Positions 1 to 7,505 of a stretch of 26,676 nucleotides of DNA are shown in pieces (position 1 is the stretch's first letter; every line of letters begins with the position of its first letter). The stretch comes from JAQVWU01 sp964628455 (lineage in GTDB: Bacteria; Bacillota; Clostridia; Oscillospirales; CAG-272), in assembly GCA_964628455.1 (NCBI GenBank), contig CAZVPD010000030.1:1-26676 (forward strand). The letters run 5' to 3'. Under the pieces are notes generated by a model, which saw only the letters and a program-made list of their open reading frames with translations, did not search any database and was not told the DNA's origin. The position numbers and the translations under genes are program-made.

Positions 1-252
1 ATCGGATTTATCTTTTACCCAGTCTGTTTTGATCGGGATTTTTATTCCCGTTTCCTTCAATACGGCGTCGCGCAGCAAAACCGCGGCTCCGATCTCCTCC
101 CGGGAAGCGCTGTCTCCCCGAACGATCACATATTCGGTTGTTCCGCCGGCTGCCAAAACGAGCGCGGAGCTGTCCTGATTTTCTCCGTTCTTACCGCAGC
201 CGGACAGCATAAACAGACAAAAACAAACCAGTGCGATCAGTTTTATCCGCAT
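1..252 (-). CDS. Lipoprotein with probable glucuronidase-type N-terminal domain (partial)
   Basis: The first 84 codons of a minus-strand gene are visible and the rest lies beyond the left edge. The ATG lies 6 bases after the stop of the upstream solute-binding protein, so translation is probably coupled. The start encodes a lipoprotein signal peptide (MRIKLIALVCFCLFMLSGC) with lipobox LSGC and Cys19 as the lipidated residue. After a short linker comes TEYVIVRGDSASREEIGAA and then a helix ending in KETG. From family knowledge this resembles the small alpha/beta domain that precedes the catalytic domain in alpha-glucuronidase-like and DUF4838-type proteins. A glycan-related surface role is an inference; the catalytic part cannot be seen. 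Confidence 0.72.
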   Translation of the reverse strand, partial: MRIKLIALVCFCLFMLSGCGKNGENQDSSALVLAAGGTTEYVIVRGDSASREEIGAAVLLRDAVLKETGIKIPIKTDWVKDKSD

Positions 253-258
253 GATCGA

Positions 259-1719
259 TCAGCTGTCCAGATATTGTTCATACAGCTTTTCAAGATTTTT
301 GACAGCCTGTTTTTCGCGTGACGCATAAAAGGATGTAAAGTCACGGTTGGCCGGTTCGCACAAATTTCGTCCTATATAGGAAAGGTCCCAGCTGATGGTT
401 GCGTCAAAATAACCGTAGTCAAAAATCCGGCCGTCACGGATGATTTCGAGCATGGAAGCGGATTCATCGTCGCGCGTATATTTTACCTGGAGCGCTTCTT
501 CGAAGAAAACAGGCACGACCGACCGGTAACCTTCCGCACATAAAGCTTCGAGTATGACAGAGGTCCTTTCGGGATCCTGTGCGGTTATCGGAACCGAGAA
601 AACATTCTGACCCGCGTCGACAAGCGAATGGTATTTTTCCACGCTTTCGTTGTATTTCGGAGCCGGTATAATACCGATGTCGCTTTCCATATCACGCAGA
701 GACACCAGGCTTGCCATGGACGCGCCCGTGAAAAATGCGCGTCCGTCACGGAATATGCTCCCGTCATAAGCGGGGTGTATGCCGCTGATATAGCAGTTGT
801 AATTTTCAACCAGATCGAAAAATTTTACGAATATGTCGACCGTTCGTTCGTTATACGGCGTAAGCGACGGAACGCCTGCCGAATCGATGGATATGACGCG
901 GTCGCCCGCCGAATAAAATGTCTGTACCGGAATATCCCATATACCCATCGTAATACCATACAGATCAGCATCCGGAGTCATCTTGGAATCGCCGTTTAAA
1001 TCAACCGAAGCGGTTTTGACGATCTCCGCGAATTTATCGAACGTCCATTTGCCGTCCCTCACCGTCACATACGGGTATTCGATCAGATATTCGTCAAACA
1101 ATTTTTTATTGAATATCATGCAGAATGTCGCGCCTATGCTGTGATGGCTGATATCGCCGGTCATGGCAAACAGTTTGCCGGCGATCGCAAGATTTTCGGC
1201 AAAGTCATGGTCCCACCACGGTTTATCAAGGTCGACCCACTGCAGGTCTGTTTTCCAGTCCAGCACATAGCTTTCTTTTGCATAGACAAACGCAAATGCG
1301 CCGTGGAGCCCCAGTACATCGTTGATATCTTCATTGGCAAGGATCGCATTGACCGCTGTTGTCGTATAAGTCGTATTTTTGGTGTCATCATAGTTGAATG
1401 CGATTTTTACGTTGAAACGTTCTTCAATTGTCCTGTTCCGGCGGTATACGGCGTCGTTTACGATATCCCCCGTTTCCGTTTCGGCAACAAAATCCTCATG
1501 AAGTCCCGTATCCGAACGCAGATATATCGTGAACGTATATCCCTCGTAGTCCGCCTCGGGTAAGTCTTCTTTGACAAGATACCGTTCCCCCCAGTCATCA
1601 GCCGCTGTGGTTTCTTCAGCAGGAACGTCGGTAACAGCTTCATCGGGTGTTTCCGCCGCACATGCCACGGCGGATAAGGTCATGAGGACTGCCAGCAGAA
1701 CGCCGATCATCTTTTTCAT
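259..1719 (-). CDS. Extracellular solute-binding lipoprotein (sugar ABC type), paralogue 1
   Basis: This 486-residue protein has a lipoprotein signal peptide with Cys20 in the SAVAC box, an acidic Thr/Glu-rich linker, then the motif YEGYTFTIYLRSDTG that opens many clostridial sugar-binding lipoproteins. Further marks are ETGDIVNDAVYRRN, WWDHDF, and a C-terminal block with RDDESASMLE and DFTSFYASREK. The same blocks occur in the proteins at 15927-17372 and 26069-26676, so the three are paralogues. It should sit on the outer face of the membrane and deliver an oligosaccharide to an ABC importer, but no permease is nearby. A GGGAGGA ribosome site lies about 10 bases before the ATG. It is fourth in the operon driven from 4314-4342. 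The ligand is unknown. Confidence 0.88.
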   Translation of the reverse strand: MKKMIGVLLAVLMTLSAVACAAETPDEAVTDVPAEETTAADDWGERYLVKEDLPEADYEGYTFTIYLRSDTGLHEDFVAETETGDIVNDAVYRRNRTIEERFNVKIAFNYDDTKNTTYTTTAVNAILANEDINDVLGLHGAFAFVYAKESYVLDWKTDLQWVDLDKPWWDHDFAENLAIAGKLFAMTGDISHHSIGATFCMIFNKKLFDEYLIEYPYVTVRDGKWTFDKFAEIVKTASVDLNGDSKMTPDADLYGITMGIWDIPVQTFYSAGDRVISIDSAGVPSLTPYNERTVDIFVKFFDLVENYNCYISGIHPAYDGSIFRDGRAFFTGASMASLVSLRDMESDIGIIPAPKYNESVEKYHSLVDAGQNVFSVPITAQDPERTSVILEALCAEGYRSVVPVFFEEALQVKYTRDDESASMLEIIRDGRIFDYGYFDATISWDLSYIGRNLCEPANRDFTSFYASREKQAVKNLEKLYEQYLDS

Positions 1720-1759
1720 GTTTTAATCATTCCTCCCGCATAATATTATATCATTCATA

Positions 1760-2746
1760 TCAAAGTATGGAAGCGCGCAGTTCTTCGGGTGATTTTGCGG
1801 AAAGCAGCACAGGCGGTATATCCAATACCGTTCTGGCGCCTTTTTCGCCTCTTTGAACAAGTTTGTATACGGCGCGGGCATATGCGCATAAAACGGAACC
1901 CGTGAATTCGGGATTTGATTCGAGTTTCAGGGAATATTCAACTATGTGTTTTTTACCGGATGCGGTATTGCCGCTCCTTATGACAAATCCCCCGTGCGGC
2001 ATTTCGGAATGGTCGCGCCGCAGTTCTTCTTCGGTTATAAAATAAACGGTCGTATCGTAGTCGGAAAAATATTTCGGCATTTCCCGGATCTGCCTGGTGA
2101 TCTCTTCCGTATCGGCTCCGTCTTCCGCGGCGACGTAGCAGACACGGGTATGTTTATCACGCGTGCCGAGTGAAGGTTCTTTGCCGCTTCGCACCGCTTC
2201 CACCGCAACATCAACCGGCACTGTATATTGTATGGCGTTCTTTACGCCTTTGATGCGGCGCACCGCGTCGGAATGCCCCTGACTGACTCCCCGTCCCCAG
2301 AAAGTGTAGTTCGAACCCTGAGGGAGTATGGCTTCGGAATACAGACGGTTTACGGAAAACATACCGGGATCCCAGCCTGCCGAAATAAGCGAGATGTGTC
2401 CGTTCTTTTTCGAAACGGCATCCATTGCAGAAAAATAGGACGGAATGTCCGAATGTGTATCAAAACTGTCGATCGTGTTGAATAAAGCCGCAAAATAAGG
2501 TCCCTGTTCGGGCAAATCGGTTGCGGAACCGCCGCATACGATCATCACATCGATCTGACCGCTCAGTGTCGCCGCGTTATCGCTGTGTATGACGGGAATA
2601 TTTTCCGTATTGATTTTTAACAGGGACGGGTTTCTGCGTGTAACGACTGCGGCAAGAAGCATATCGGGATTCTGTCTGACGGCAGCTTCAACGCCGCGGC
2701 CGAGGTTGCCGTATCCGGAAACGGCTATTCTGATTTTATCCGACAT
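1760..2746 (-). CDS. ddh: meso-Diaminopimelate D-dehydrogenase
   Basis: The 328-residue product matches DAP dehydrogenase (EC 1.4.1.16) in length and motifs. It has an N-terminal Rossmann loop VSGYGNLGRG (residues 9-18), the DVMIVCGGSATDLPEQGP segment, SAGWDPGMFS and WGRGVSQGHSDAVRRIKGV, which form the NADP and substrate pocket in the family. The enzyme reductively aminates L-tetrahydrodipicolinate directly to meso-DAP for lysine and peptidoglycan synthesis, bypassing the succinylated or acetylated route. A possible ribosome site AAAGGA precedes the ATG. It sits 28 bases after mnmM and 40 bases before the solute-binding protein gene, a biosynthetic gene in an otherwise mixed operon. The family assignment is firm. 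Confidence 0.95.
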   Translation of the reverse strand: MSDKIRIAVSGYGNLGRGVEAAVRQNPDMLLAAVVTRRNPSLLKINTENIPVIHSDNAATLSGQIDVMIVCGGSATDLPEQGPYFAALFNTIDSFDTHSDIPSYFSAMDAVSKKNGHISLISAGWDPGMFSVNRLYSEAILPQGSNYTFWGRGVSQGHSDAVRRIKGVKNAIQYTVPVDVAVEAVRSGKEPSLGTRDKHTRVCYVAAEDGADTEEITRQIREMPKYFSDYDTTVYFITEEELRRDHSEMPHGGFVIRSGNTASGKKHIVEYSLKLESNPEFTGSVLCAYARAVYKLVQRGEKGARTVLDIPPVLLSAKSPEELRASIL

Positions 2747-2774
2747 ATGTTTATTCCTTTTTAATCTTTATTTT

Positions 2775-3326
2775 TTATTTGCGTTCGGCTGCAAAAAAAT
2801 ACGGCGAACCGGGTGAATTTATAATCTGCAGTTTTGAAACGCTCATTTGGTATCTGCTGATTTTTGACAGCCGTTGGGCAAGCATTTCTCCCTCCAGCCT
2901 GCCTTCTTCATGACCCGGATAAACGGCGATCAGCAGAATTCCGTCATGGTCGAGTAGTTCCAGGGCTGCTTCGACCGCCGCATCCGTTGATTCCCGGCGG
3001 GTGGTCACGTTCCTGTCGGCGCCGGGCAGCCATCCGAGATTAAATATACCGGCACAAACAGGTTCATGTATATATTTCCGCACATTGGCGTGCGAATCGT
3101 GTATTAAAGTCCAGTTTTTCGGACAATTTTTTTCAAGCAGCAGCTTTTCCGTGTTTCTGACCGCCTGTTCCTGTATGTCAAATGCGTATACATGACCGCC
3201 TTCGCCTATTTCTTCCGATAAAAAAAGCGTATCGTGTCCGTTTCCCATGGTAAAATCGACGGCTGTCCCGCCCTTTTTGATATGGGCTTTCAAAAAATAT
3301 TTGTGCATAGCCAACAGATCAAGCAT
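2775..3326 (-). CDS. mnmM: tRNA 5-aminomethyl-2-thiouridine methyltransferase (MnmM/YtqB family)
   Basis: A 183-residue class I SAM-dependent methyltransferase of the PF06962 family (formerly YtqB). The SAM-binding motif is AVDFTMGNGHDTLFLS (residues 22-37), the acidic motif II is VYAFDIQ, and the family hallmarks FNLGWLPGADRNVTT (95-109) and VYPGHEEGRLEG are present. Characterised members methylate 5-aminomethyl-2-thiouridine at the tRNA wobble position to give mnm5s2U. The gene begins 12 bases after the isomerase stop with GGGGTG as a possible ribosome site, so the two are cotranscribed. Its function has no evident link to the sugar genes around it. Confidence 0.9.
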   Translation of the reverse strand: MLDLLAMHKYFLKAHIKKGGTAVDFTMGNGHDTLFLSEEIGEGGHVYAFDIQEQAVRNTEKLLLEKNCPKNWTLIHDSHANVRKYIHEPVCAGIFNLGWLPGADRNVTTRRESTDAAVEAALELLDHDGILLIAVYPGHEEGRLEGEMLAQRLSKISRYQMSVSKLQIINSPGSPYFFAAERK

Positions 3327-3338
3327 CGTTTCACCCCG

Positions 3339-4256
3339 TCATAAACGAACCATCGTCATTGCCGCGGTTATACCCGCTTCCGAACCGACAGCATTGTCTT
3401 CCATCCCTTCGAATTCGACGGAAGCGAAACCGCCGAAGCCGCTTGCTTTTATCGAATTAAAAATATCCGCCATATCGAGGTCTCCCTGAGCAAGTATTGA
3501 ACCGCGAAGCATATATCTTCCGGAGTTGCTCGAAAACCATGAGCCGCTGTCGCATCGGAACAGTCCTCCGACCCCCGGAAGACGTTCTTTTTTTCTAATA
3601 TAAAAATCTTTTAAATGAATCATTTCCGCATATGGCAGGCATTTTCCGACCGCCACTGCGCAATCTTCGTCCACACAGGCAAAATTACCCGTATCGACAA
3701 GCATACGAAAATTGGGTCGATCTACAGCCTTTACAAGGCGTATGACTCTGTCCGAACCGTTTACGAAAAACCCGTGATTTTCAACCAGTGTCGTAATATG
3801 ATACTGCGACGCATAATCAGCGAGTATACGGGATGTTTCAACCATTAAAGGGAATTCGCGTTCGAAATTCTCCGGTTTATTGGTTTCCAGGGGGCGCCGG
3901 AATGAGGATATGTCGTGACGCATAAATGATATGCCGAGTTTCGCCGCAACGTCGATGTGCCGTGACAGACGTTCGATTTCGGCGTCGCGCGCGTCTTTAT
4001 CCGGTTTGAGAAGGTCCCCCAGCACCGCGTAATTCGATACGGGGAGATCGATCTCGTGTGATTTTTCCAGGATCCTGCCGATCAACGATTCGTTGAACAT
4101 ACGGGTTGTTTTATCGTCATACAAAGTAAATCCGAACGGTACAAGTTCGATATGTTCCGCACCGATTCTTTTTGCGAACTCCATGACATCGGTCACCGTC
4201 ATCGAACCGTCCTCAAGGCGGTTGACCATGCTGTAAGTGGACAAACCTATTTTCAT
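3339..4256 (-). CDS. Sugar phosphate isomerase/epimerase (TIM barrel, AP endonuclease 2 fold)
   Basis: The protein begins MKIGLSTYSM and follows the xylose-isomerase-like TIM barrel pattern. Likely metal-site residues lie in the strands RIGAEHIELVPFG, LVENHGFF, MLVDTGNFA, MIHLKDFY and ASVEFEGMED, which carry the Glu, Asp and His that bind a divalent metal in this superfamily. Such proteins isomerise or epimerise sugars or inositol derivatives in the cytoplasm; the substrate cannot be told. The start is uncertain. I chose the ATG at 4256 because GGAG lies 10 bases upstream; in-frame ATGs at 4262 and 4265 and a GTG at 4277 are alternatives. It is the first gene of the operon that runs to position 1. 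Confidence 0.88.
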   Translation of the reverse strand: MKIGLSTYSMVNRLEDGSMTVTDVMEFAKRIGAEHIELVPFGFTLYDDKTTRMFNESLIGRILEKSHEIDLPVSNYAVLGDLLKPDKDARDAEIERLSRHIDVAAKLGISFMRHDISSFRRPLETNKPENFEREFPLMVETSRILADYASQYHITTLVENHGFFVNGSDRVIRLVKAVDRPNFRMLVDTGNFACVDEDCAVAVGKCLPYAEMIHLKDFYIRKKERLPGVGGLFRCDSGSWFSSNSGRYMLRGSILAQGDLDMADIFNSIKASGFGGFASVEFEGMEDNAVGSEAGITAAMTMVRL

Positions 4257-4313
4257 CTGCATCATACTCCGTATCACCCCGCCTGCGGGTTTGCTGTTCT
4301 ATCCCATATCTGA

Positions 4314-4342
4314 ATTATATATGAAAAAAAGTTTCATGTCAA
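4314..4342 (-). promoter_or_regulatory. Perfect consensus sigma-A promoter of the isomerase-mnmM-ddh operon
   Basis: On the minus strand TTGACA (4337-4342) is followed after exactly 17 bases by TATAAT (4314-4319), so both hexamers match consensus. Starting at the last base of the -35 box, the spacer contains the near-palindrome ATGAAACTTTTTTTCAT, with arms ATGAAA and TTTCAT. A repressor bound there would block RNA polymerase. A small hairpin CCCGCAGGCGGG lies just before the start codons. Confidence 0.88.
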
Positions 4343-4402
4343 TAGTGCCGTAAATATGCCTGCCGTTTATTTGACGCACATGGGATCCCGATAATCTAAA
4401 AT

Positions 4403-4450
4403 AAAAAACAGGCTGATTTTACTGCCGGTAAAGTCAGTCCCGTTTTTTTT
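4403..4450 (-). terminator. Rho-independent terminator after uppP (bidirectional in form)
   Basis: A stem of about 14 pairs, with wobble pairs and one bulge, is formed by 4409-4424 and 4427-4442. On the minus strand it is followed by TTTTTTATTTT, and on the plus strand by eight T. It lies just beyond the uppP stop and insulates that gene from the promoter at 4314-4342. Confidence 0.85.
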
Positions 4451-4459
4451 AAGTCTGTT

Positions 4460-5287
4460 TTATCCGAAAATAACCGCTAAAACACCCACGGCGACACAAT
4501 ATACCGAAAAGATCCCGAAGGTTGCGTGACGCGAGATATAAATCAGAAGCTTCATCGCGGCGATGCCGGAAAGAACTGCGGCAATCATGCCTGCAGCATA
4601 AGCCGGAATATCGCCCTGCGGCACCGGTGAGGAGAGAAGTTCCGGAATTTCGAGTATGTTGGCACCCAGTATGGCCGGTATCGACAGGATAAAAGAGAAT
4701 TTAACCGCGTATTCCCGTGAAAATCCCTGCGTCAGTCCCCCCGTGATCGTCGAACCCGAACGTGACAGACCGGGTAGAATGGCACACATCTGGCATAAAC
4801 CGACGATGAGCGCATTACGCGGTTTTGTTTCGTTCACCGTTTTGCTTCCGTGCGCAAGTTTATCCGAAACAAACAATACAATCCCGTTTAAGATCAGCAT
4901 CAACCCGATTATTTTTACCGAGGAATACAGGATCTCCACATAGTCCTTCAATAAAACCGCTCCGAACAGCGGGATGGTTGCGATGATGATGAATATCGCA
5001 AAACGTTCGTTCGGACTATACTCGGACAGATGAAACCGGCCCCGAAACATTTTTCCCGACATGGTAAAAAAAGCAGGGACCAGCGGGAAAATATCCCGTC
5101 TGTAGATAATAAATACCGCTGCCAGCGTGGCCAGATGAAGAAGTATGTCAAAAGTAAAATAGGAAGTCTCAAAATCCCCCGTACCGAAAATATTCTGTAC
5201 GATCGACAGATGCCCCGAGCTCGATACCGGTAAAAATTCGGTAAGTCCCTGCAGGACCCCGTATAAAACAGCTGAAAGAGGCGACAA
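4460..5287 (-). CDS. uppP: Undecaprenyl-diphosphate phosphatase (UppP/BacA)
   Basis: A 275-residue polytopic membrane protein with both family signatures: LTEFLPVSSSGHL (residues 15-27, including Glu17 and the SSSGH block) and PGLSRSGST (172-180, including Arg176). It dephosphorylates undecaprenyl diphosphate to recycle the lipid carrier for peptidoglycan and other envelope polymers, and overexpression confers bacitracin resistance in known cases. The length matches the family. The likely start is a TTG at 5287, since no ATG or GTG lies upstream in frame and the family N-terminus begins here; the ribosome site is weak. It is monocistronic, with its own promoter at 5365-5393 and terminator at 4403-4450, and is divergent from the MFS gene. 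Confidence 0.94.
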   Translation of the reverse strand: MSPLSAVLYGVLQGLTEFLPVSSSGHLSIVQNIFGTGDFETSYFTFDILLHLATLAAVFIIYRRDIFPLVPAFFTMSGKMFRGRFHLSEYSPNERFAIFIIIATIPLFGAVLLKDYVEILYSSVKIIGLMLILNGIVLFVSDKLAHGSKTVNETKPRNALIVGLCQMCAILPGLSRSGSTITGGLTQGFSREYAVKFSFILSIPAILGANILEIPELLSSPVPQGDIPAYAAGMIAAVLSGIAAMKLLIYISRHATFGIFSVYCVAVGVLAVIFG

Positions 5288-5364
5288 AAAAACAACACTT
5301 CGCTTTCGTAAAAATTCGCTTCCGGTTTTGCCGGTTTTTATATCCGGAAATTCACACAGGTATT

Positions 5365-5393
5365 ATAATAACAGATTCAATAAAAAATTACAA
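5365..5393 (-). promoter_or_regulatory. Probable promoter of uppP
   Basis: On the minus strand TTGTAA (5388-5393), a 17-base spacer and TATTAT (5365-5370) form a good sigma-A promoter. The leader of about 70 bases can form a hairpin from TTCCGG and CCGGAA arms. Confidence 0.65.
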
Positions 5394-5441
5394 TAGGCGA
5401 CACGAATATTTCCGTTTTGTCCGACAGGCAACAAATACCTG

Positions 5442-5470
5442 TTGACAATTATCCTGTTCCTGTATATACT
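5442..5470 (+). promoter_or_regulatory. Strong promoter of the MFS gene
   Basis: TTGACA (5442-5447), a 17-base spacer and TATACT (5465-5470) give a near-consensus promoter. The TTG of the -35 box is in frame with the downstream gene and could be mistaken for its start codon; the promoter argues against that. Confidence 0.85.
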
Positions 5471-5504
5471 TTATATTGCCGAAATTCAACCAAAGGAACG
5501 GAAC

Positions 5505-6746
5505 ATGTCGAAAAATAACCTCTCTTATAAATCAACATTATACGCCTGTTACCTCGGAACCATCACACAGGCGATTGTCGTAAATCTTGCGCCTATTCTG
5601 TTTATCGTATTTCAGGATTCCTACGGAATATCCTTTGAGATGCTGGGACGCCTCGTTCTTGTAAATTTTGTTACGCAGATAGCCACAGACCTGTTTGCAG
5701 TCCGGTATGTGGACCGGATCGGATACAGAAAATGCATTGTGGCCGCGCACATTCTTGCAACGGCGGGTTTGGTTATGATGGGGCTTTTGCCCGCCATCAC
5801 GGGTCCTTCGTATTCCTATGCGGCAATCACCATAGCGACGTTTGTATACGCCGTCGGCGGAGGATTGCTTGAAGTTCTCGTCAGCCCGATCGTCGAAGCG
5901 CTTCCGGGAGATGCGAAAGCATCGGCAATGGCTTTGCTTCACGGTTTTTATTGCTGGGGCCAGGTGGCTGTCGTGCTTCTGACAACACTGCTTCTCCACT
6001 TTATCGGTTACTCATCCTGGTTTGTCATACCTGTATTATGGGCGATCCTTCCGCTGTTTAATTCTTTTTTTTTCTCGCGTGTACCGATAGCCCATATCAT
6101 CAAAGACGGCAAGATCATACCGCTCGGTAGTCTGTTTAAATCAAAACTCTTTTTGCTTGCGCTTGTCCTGATGGTCTGTTCGGGGGCTTCCGAACTGGTT
6201 ATGGCTCAATGGTCGTCTTTATTTGCGGAAAAAGGTCTGGGTGTATCTAAAATCACAGGTGATCTTCTCGGTCCGTGCTTATTCGCTGTATTTATGGGTA
6301 CCGGACGAACTCTGTACGGTTTATTCGGAGATAAAATAAATCTCAGAAAAACATTGATTTTCTGTTCTTTTTTATGCGTCGCATGCTATCTGACCGCGTC
6401 GCTTTCACCGAATCCGTTTTTATCACTCGCCGGATGTTCTGTATGCGGTTTGTCGGTCAGCCTGATGTGGCCCGGGATGCTGTCTCTCACCTCGGAAAGG
6501 TATCCCGGCGGAGGGACTCCGATGTTCGGAATGCTCGCTGTTTTCGGTGATATCGGGTGTTCGGTCGGGCCATGGCTTGCCGGAGTTGTCACCGGCTCTT
6601 ATATTTCCCTGAATTCGTCAGCCGCAGCCGAACAAATAGGACTTAAGGCAGGACTGCTCTCCGCGATCATTTTCCCCGTCCTTATGATCATCGGCGTATC
6701 GCTGCTGCGAAAAAAGAATGAAATGATTCCCGTGAAAGAGAATTGA
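5505..6746 (+). CDS. MFS transporter (12 membrane segments, sugar-permease-like)
   Basis: The product of about 413 residues has evenly spaced hydrophobic segments typical of a 12-helix major facilitator. The cytoplasmic loop between helices 2 and 3 reads DLFAVRYVDRIGYRK, the MFS motif A region, and a related GRTLYGLFGDKINLRK follows helix 8. The overall pattern resembles fucose/glucose permease-type members, but the substrate is not clear. I chose the ATG at 5505, which has an AAAGGA ribosome site about 9 bases upstream and lies 35 bases after the -10 box. A longer reading from a TTG at 5442 would start inside the promoter. The gene stands alone between its promoter and a terminator. Confidence 0.9.
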   Translation: MSKNNLSYKSTLYACYLGTITQAIVVNLAPILFIVFQDSYGISFEMLGRLVLVNFVTQIATDLFAVRYVDRIGYRKCIVAAHILATAGLVMMGLLPAITGPSYSYAAITIATFVYAVGGGLLEVLVSPIVEALPGDAKASAMALLHGFYCWGQVAVVLLTTLLLHFIGYSSWFVIPVLWAILPLFNSFFFSRVPIAHIIKDGKIIPLGSLFKSKLFLLALVLMVCSGASELVMAQWSSLFAEKGLGVSKITGDLLGPCLFAVFMGTGRTLYGLFGDKINLRKTLIFCSFLCVACYLTASLSPNPFLSLAGCSVCGLSVSLMWPGMLSLTSERYPGGGTPMFGMLAVFGDIGCSVGPWLAGVVTGSYISLNSSAAAEQIGLKAGLLSAIIFPVLMIIGVSLLRKKNEMIPVKEN

Positions 6747-6758
6747 ACCGGAAAACAA

Positions 6759-6803
6759 ATCCGCAGACTGTCCTTTCGGATAAACTGTCTGCGGATCTTT
6801 TTT
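6759..6803 (+). terminator. Terminator after the MFS gene
   Basis: A perfect 10-bp stem ATCCGCAGAC/GTCTGCGGAT (6759-6768 and 6786-6795) is followed by CTTTTTT. The T run overlaps the end of the convergent CD3324-family gene at 6802. The minus side is T-rich as well, so the hairpin probably serves both genes. Confidence 0.88.
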
Positions 6804-7065
6804 ATCGGCCTTTAATTATTTTTTTGATCGTGTCGGCGGACAAATAAAACTTACCGGCCGTTTTCTCAACCGATCTGTTTTCGGAATACATGGACCTTAT
6901 CAGATTGTTCCGCTCTTCATATTGTATGCGCGTGCCGTTTCTGTTGCCCCATCCGCTTCTTGATGCTGTCTTTGCGGGTATATACAATACCTCACCTTCC
7001 GCATATTGCTGTATTTCGCGCAGCAAAGATTCGGGAAGTATATTTTTCGCATTTTTATATGTCAT
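6802..7065 (-). CDS. CD3324-family small regulator (Mor-type helix-turn-helix)
   Basis: The 87-residue protein starts MTYKNAKNILPESLLREIQQ, has the mid-segment YAEGEVLYIPAKTASRSGWG and ends in a helix-turn-helix, SVEKTAGKFYLSADTIKKII. This is the layout of the CD3324 family, small clostridial proteins related to the phage Mor transcription activator. DNA binding is likely; the targets are unknown. An AAAGGA ribosome site precedes the ATG. No convincing promoter is visible within 85 bases, so transcription may come from 7424-7452 through the hairpin at 7150-7182. Members of this family are often single genes with no linked target. Confidence 0.85.
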   Translation of the reverse strand: MTYKNAKNILPESLLREIQQYAEGEVLYIPAKTASRSGWGNRNGTRIQYEERNNLIRSMYSENRSVEKTAGKFYLSADTIKKIIKGR

Positions 7066-7149
7066 TCCGCGTTCCTTTCGTCTTTGAATATACCTTTTTT
7101 GTCTTGATCAACCGGCTTTCCGTAAATCAGCCGATAAAAAAATCAGGTA

Positions 7150-7182
7150 TCGCAGGGGCGGTATGATTCACCGTCCCTGCGA
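7150..7182 (-). terminator. Strong hairpin, possible terminator or attenuator
   Basis: TCGCAGGGGCGGT and ACCGTCCCTGCGA pair over 13 positions with one wobble around a 7-base loop. Seven T follow on the minus strand but only after 7 bases, which is further than in a standard terminator. Confidence 0.5.
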
Positions 7183-7299
7183 TTTGGTATATGTTCCGTC
7201 CGCGAAATGTCTGAAAGCCGTTAAAAACAGATTTTTCAGTCATCTGATCTCAATGAAGAAGTGTTATGAACACCGCGCTGTTTTCGCGTTTATGCGAAA

Positions 7300-7332
7300 C
7301 TATACCGTAATCACCTTTCTCGTGATCGTCAT
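7300..7332 (-). CDS. Possible 10-residue leader peptide MTITRKVITV
   Basis: A minus-strand ATG has AAGGAG 11 bases upstream and reads MTITRKVITV before a TAG. It is rich in Thr, Ile and Val, as attenuator leader peptides often are, and lies about 85 bases downstream of a strong promoter. The frame stays open back to an ATG at 7419, giving 39 codons, but that ATG is only 4 bases from the -10 box. The case rests only on position and ribosome site. Confidence 0.3.
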   Translation of the reverse strand: MTITRKVITV

Positions 7333-7423
7333 TTCAAAACCAGCTCCTTTCATTCTTGTATTCGGCGCACTTGAACTCTCGTTCTTTTTCGGAAGCTGCG
7401 CACTCTTCCCTGCAGCCATTTTG

Positions 7424-7452
7424 ATTATATCATGCCGGGGTGTAAAATTCAA
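7424..7452 (-). promoter_or_regulatory. Strong promoter in the gap between the kinase and CD3324 genes
   Basis: TTGAAT (7447-7452), a 17-base spacer and a consensus TATAAT (7424-7429) on the minus strand. It lies 54 bases beyond the kinase stop and points toward the regulator at 7065. Confidence 0.75.
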
Positions 7453-7505
7453 CAGTAAAAACAGTTATAACGATTCTTTCCTGCCGTCCATTCCCGTATA
7501 ACGGA

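Larger units (their letters stand above)
7136..7417 (-). ncRNA. Candidate small transcript or leader upstream of the CD3324-family gene
   Basis: This covers most of the 440-base gap between the regulator and the kinase. Transcription from 7424-7452 would start near 7417. The RNA would hold three hairpins: TTTCGC/GCGAAA, CTGAAA/TTTCAG, and a 13-bp stem at 7150-7182. A run of seven T at 7136-7142 lies 7 bases after the last stem, so it is an imperfect terminator. The transcript is either a free small RNA or an attenuated leader for the gene starting at 7065. I do not recognise it as a known RNA family, and no T-box sequence is present. Confidence 0.4.

Noticed and set aside
2300..2330. AGTTCGAACCCTG, similar to a tRNA T-arm
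   Set aside because: It lies inside ddh and no acceptor, D-arm or anticodon arm can be drawn around it.
5420..5470. CAACA/TGTTG arms and repeated CCTGTT near the MFS promoter as an operator
   Set aside because: Arms are short and the repeats unevenly spaced; not above chance by eye.
7300..7419. A 39-codon minus-strand frame starting at an ATG only 4 bases after the -10 box
   Set aside because: The predicted transcription start falls within or beyond this ATG, and 39 open codons arise often by chance. Only the inner 10-codon frame has a ribosome site.
7163..7501. A 112-codon plus-strand reading frame in the gap before the kinase
   Set aside because: No ribosome site, low-complexity and unfamiliar protein, and it starts within the loop of the hairpin at 7150-7182 and runs against the promoter at 7424-7452.
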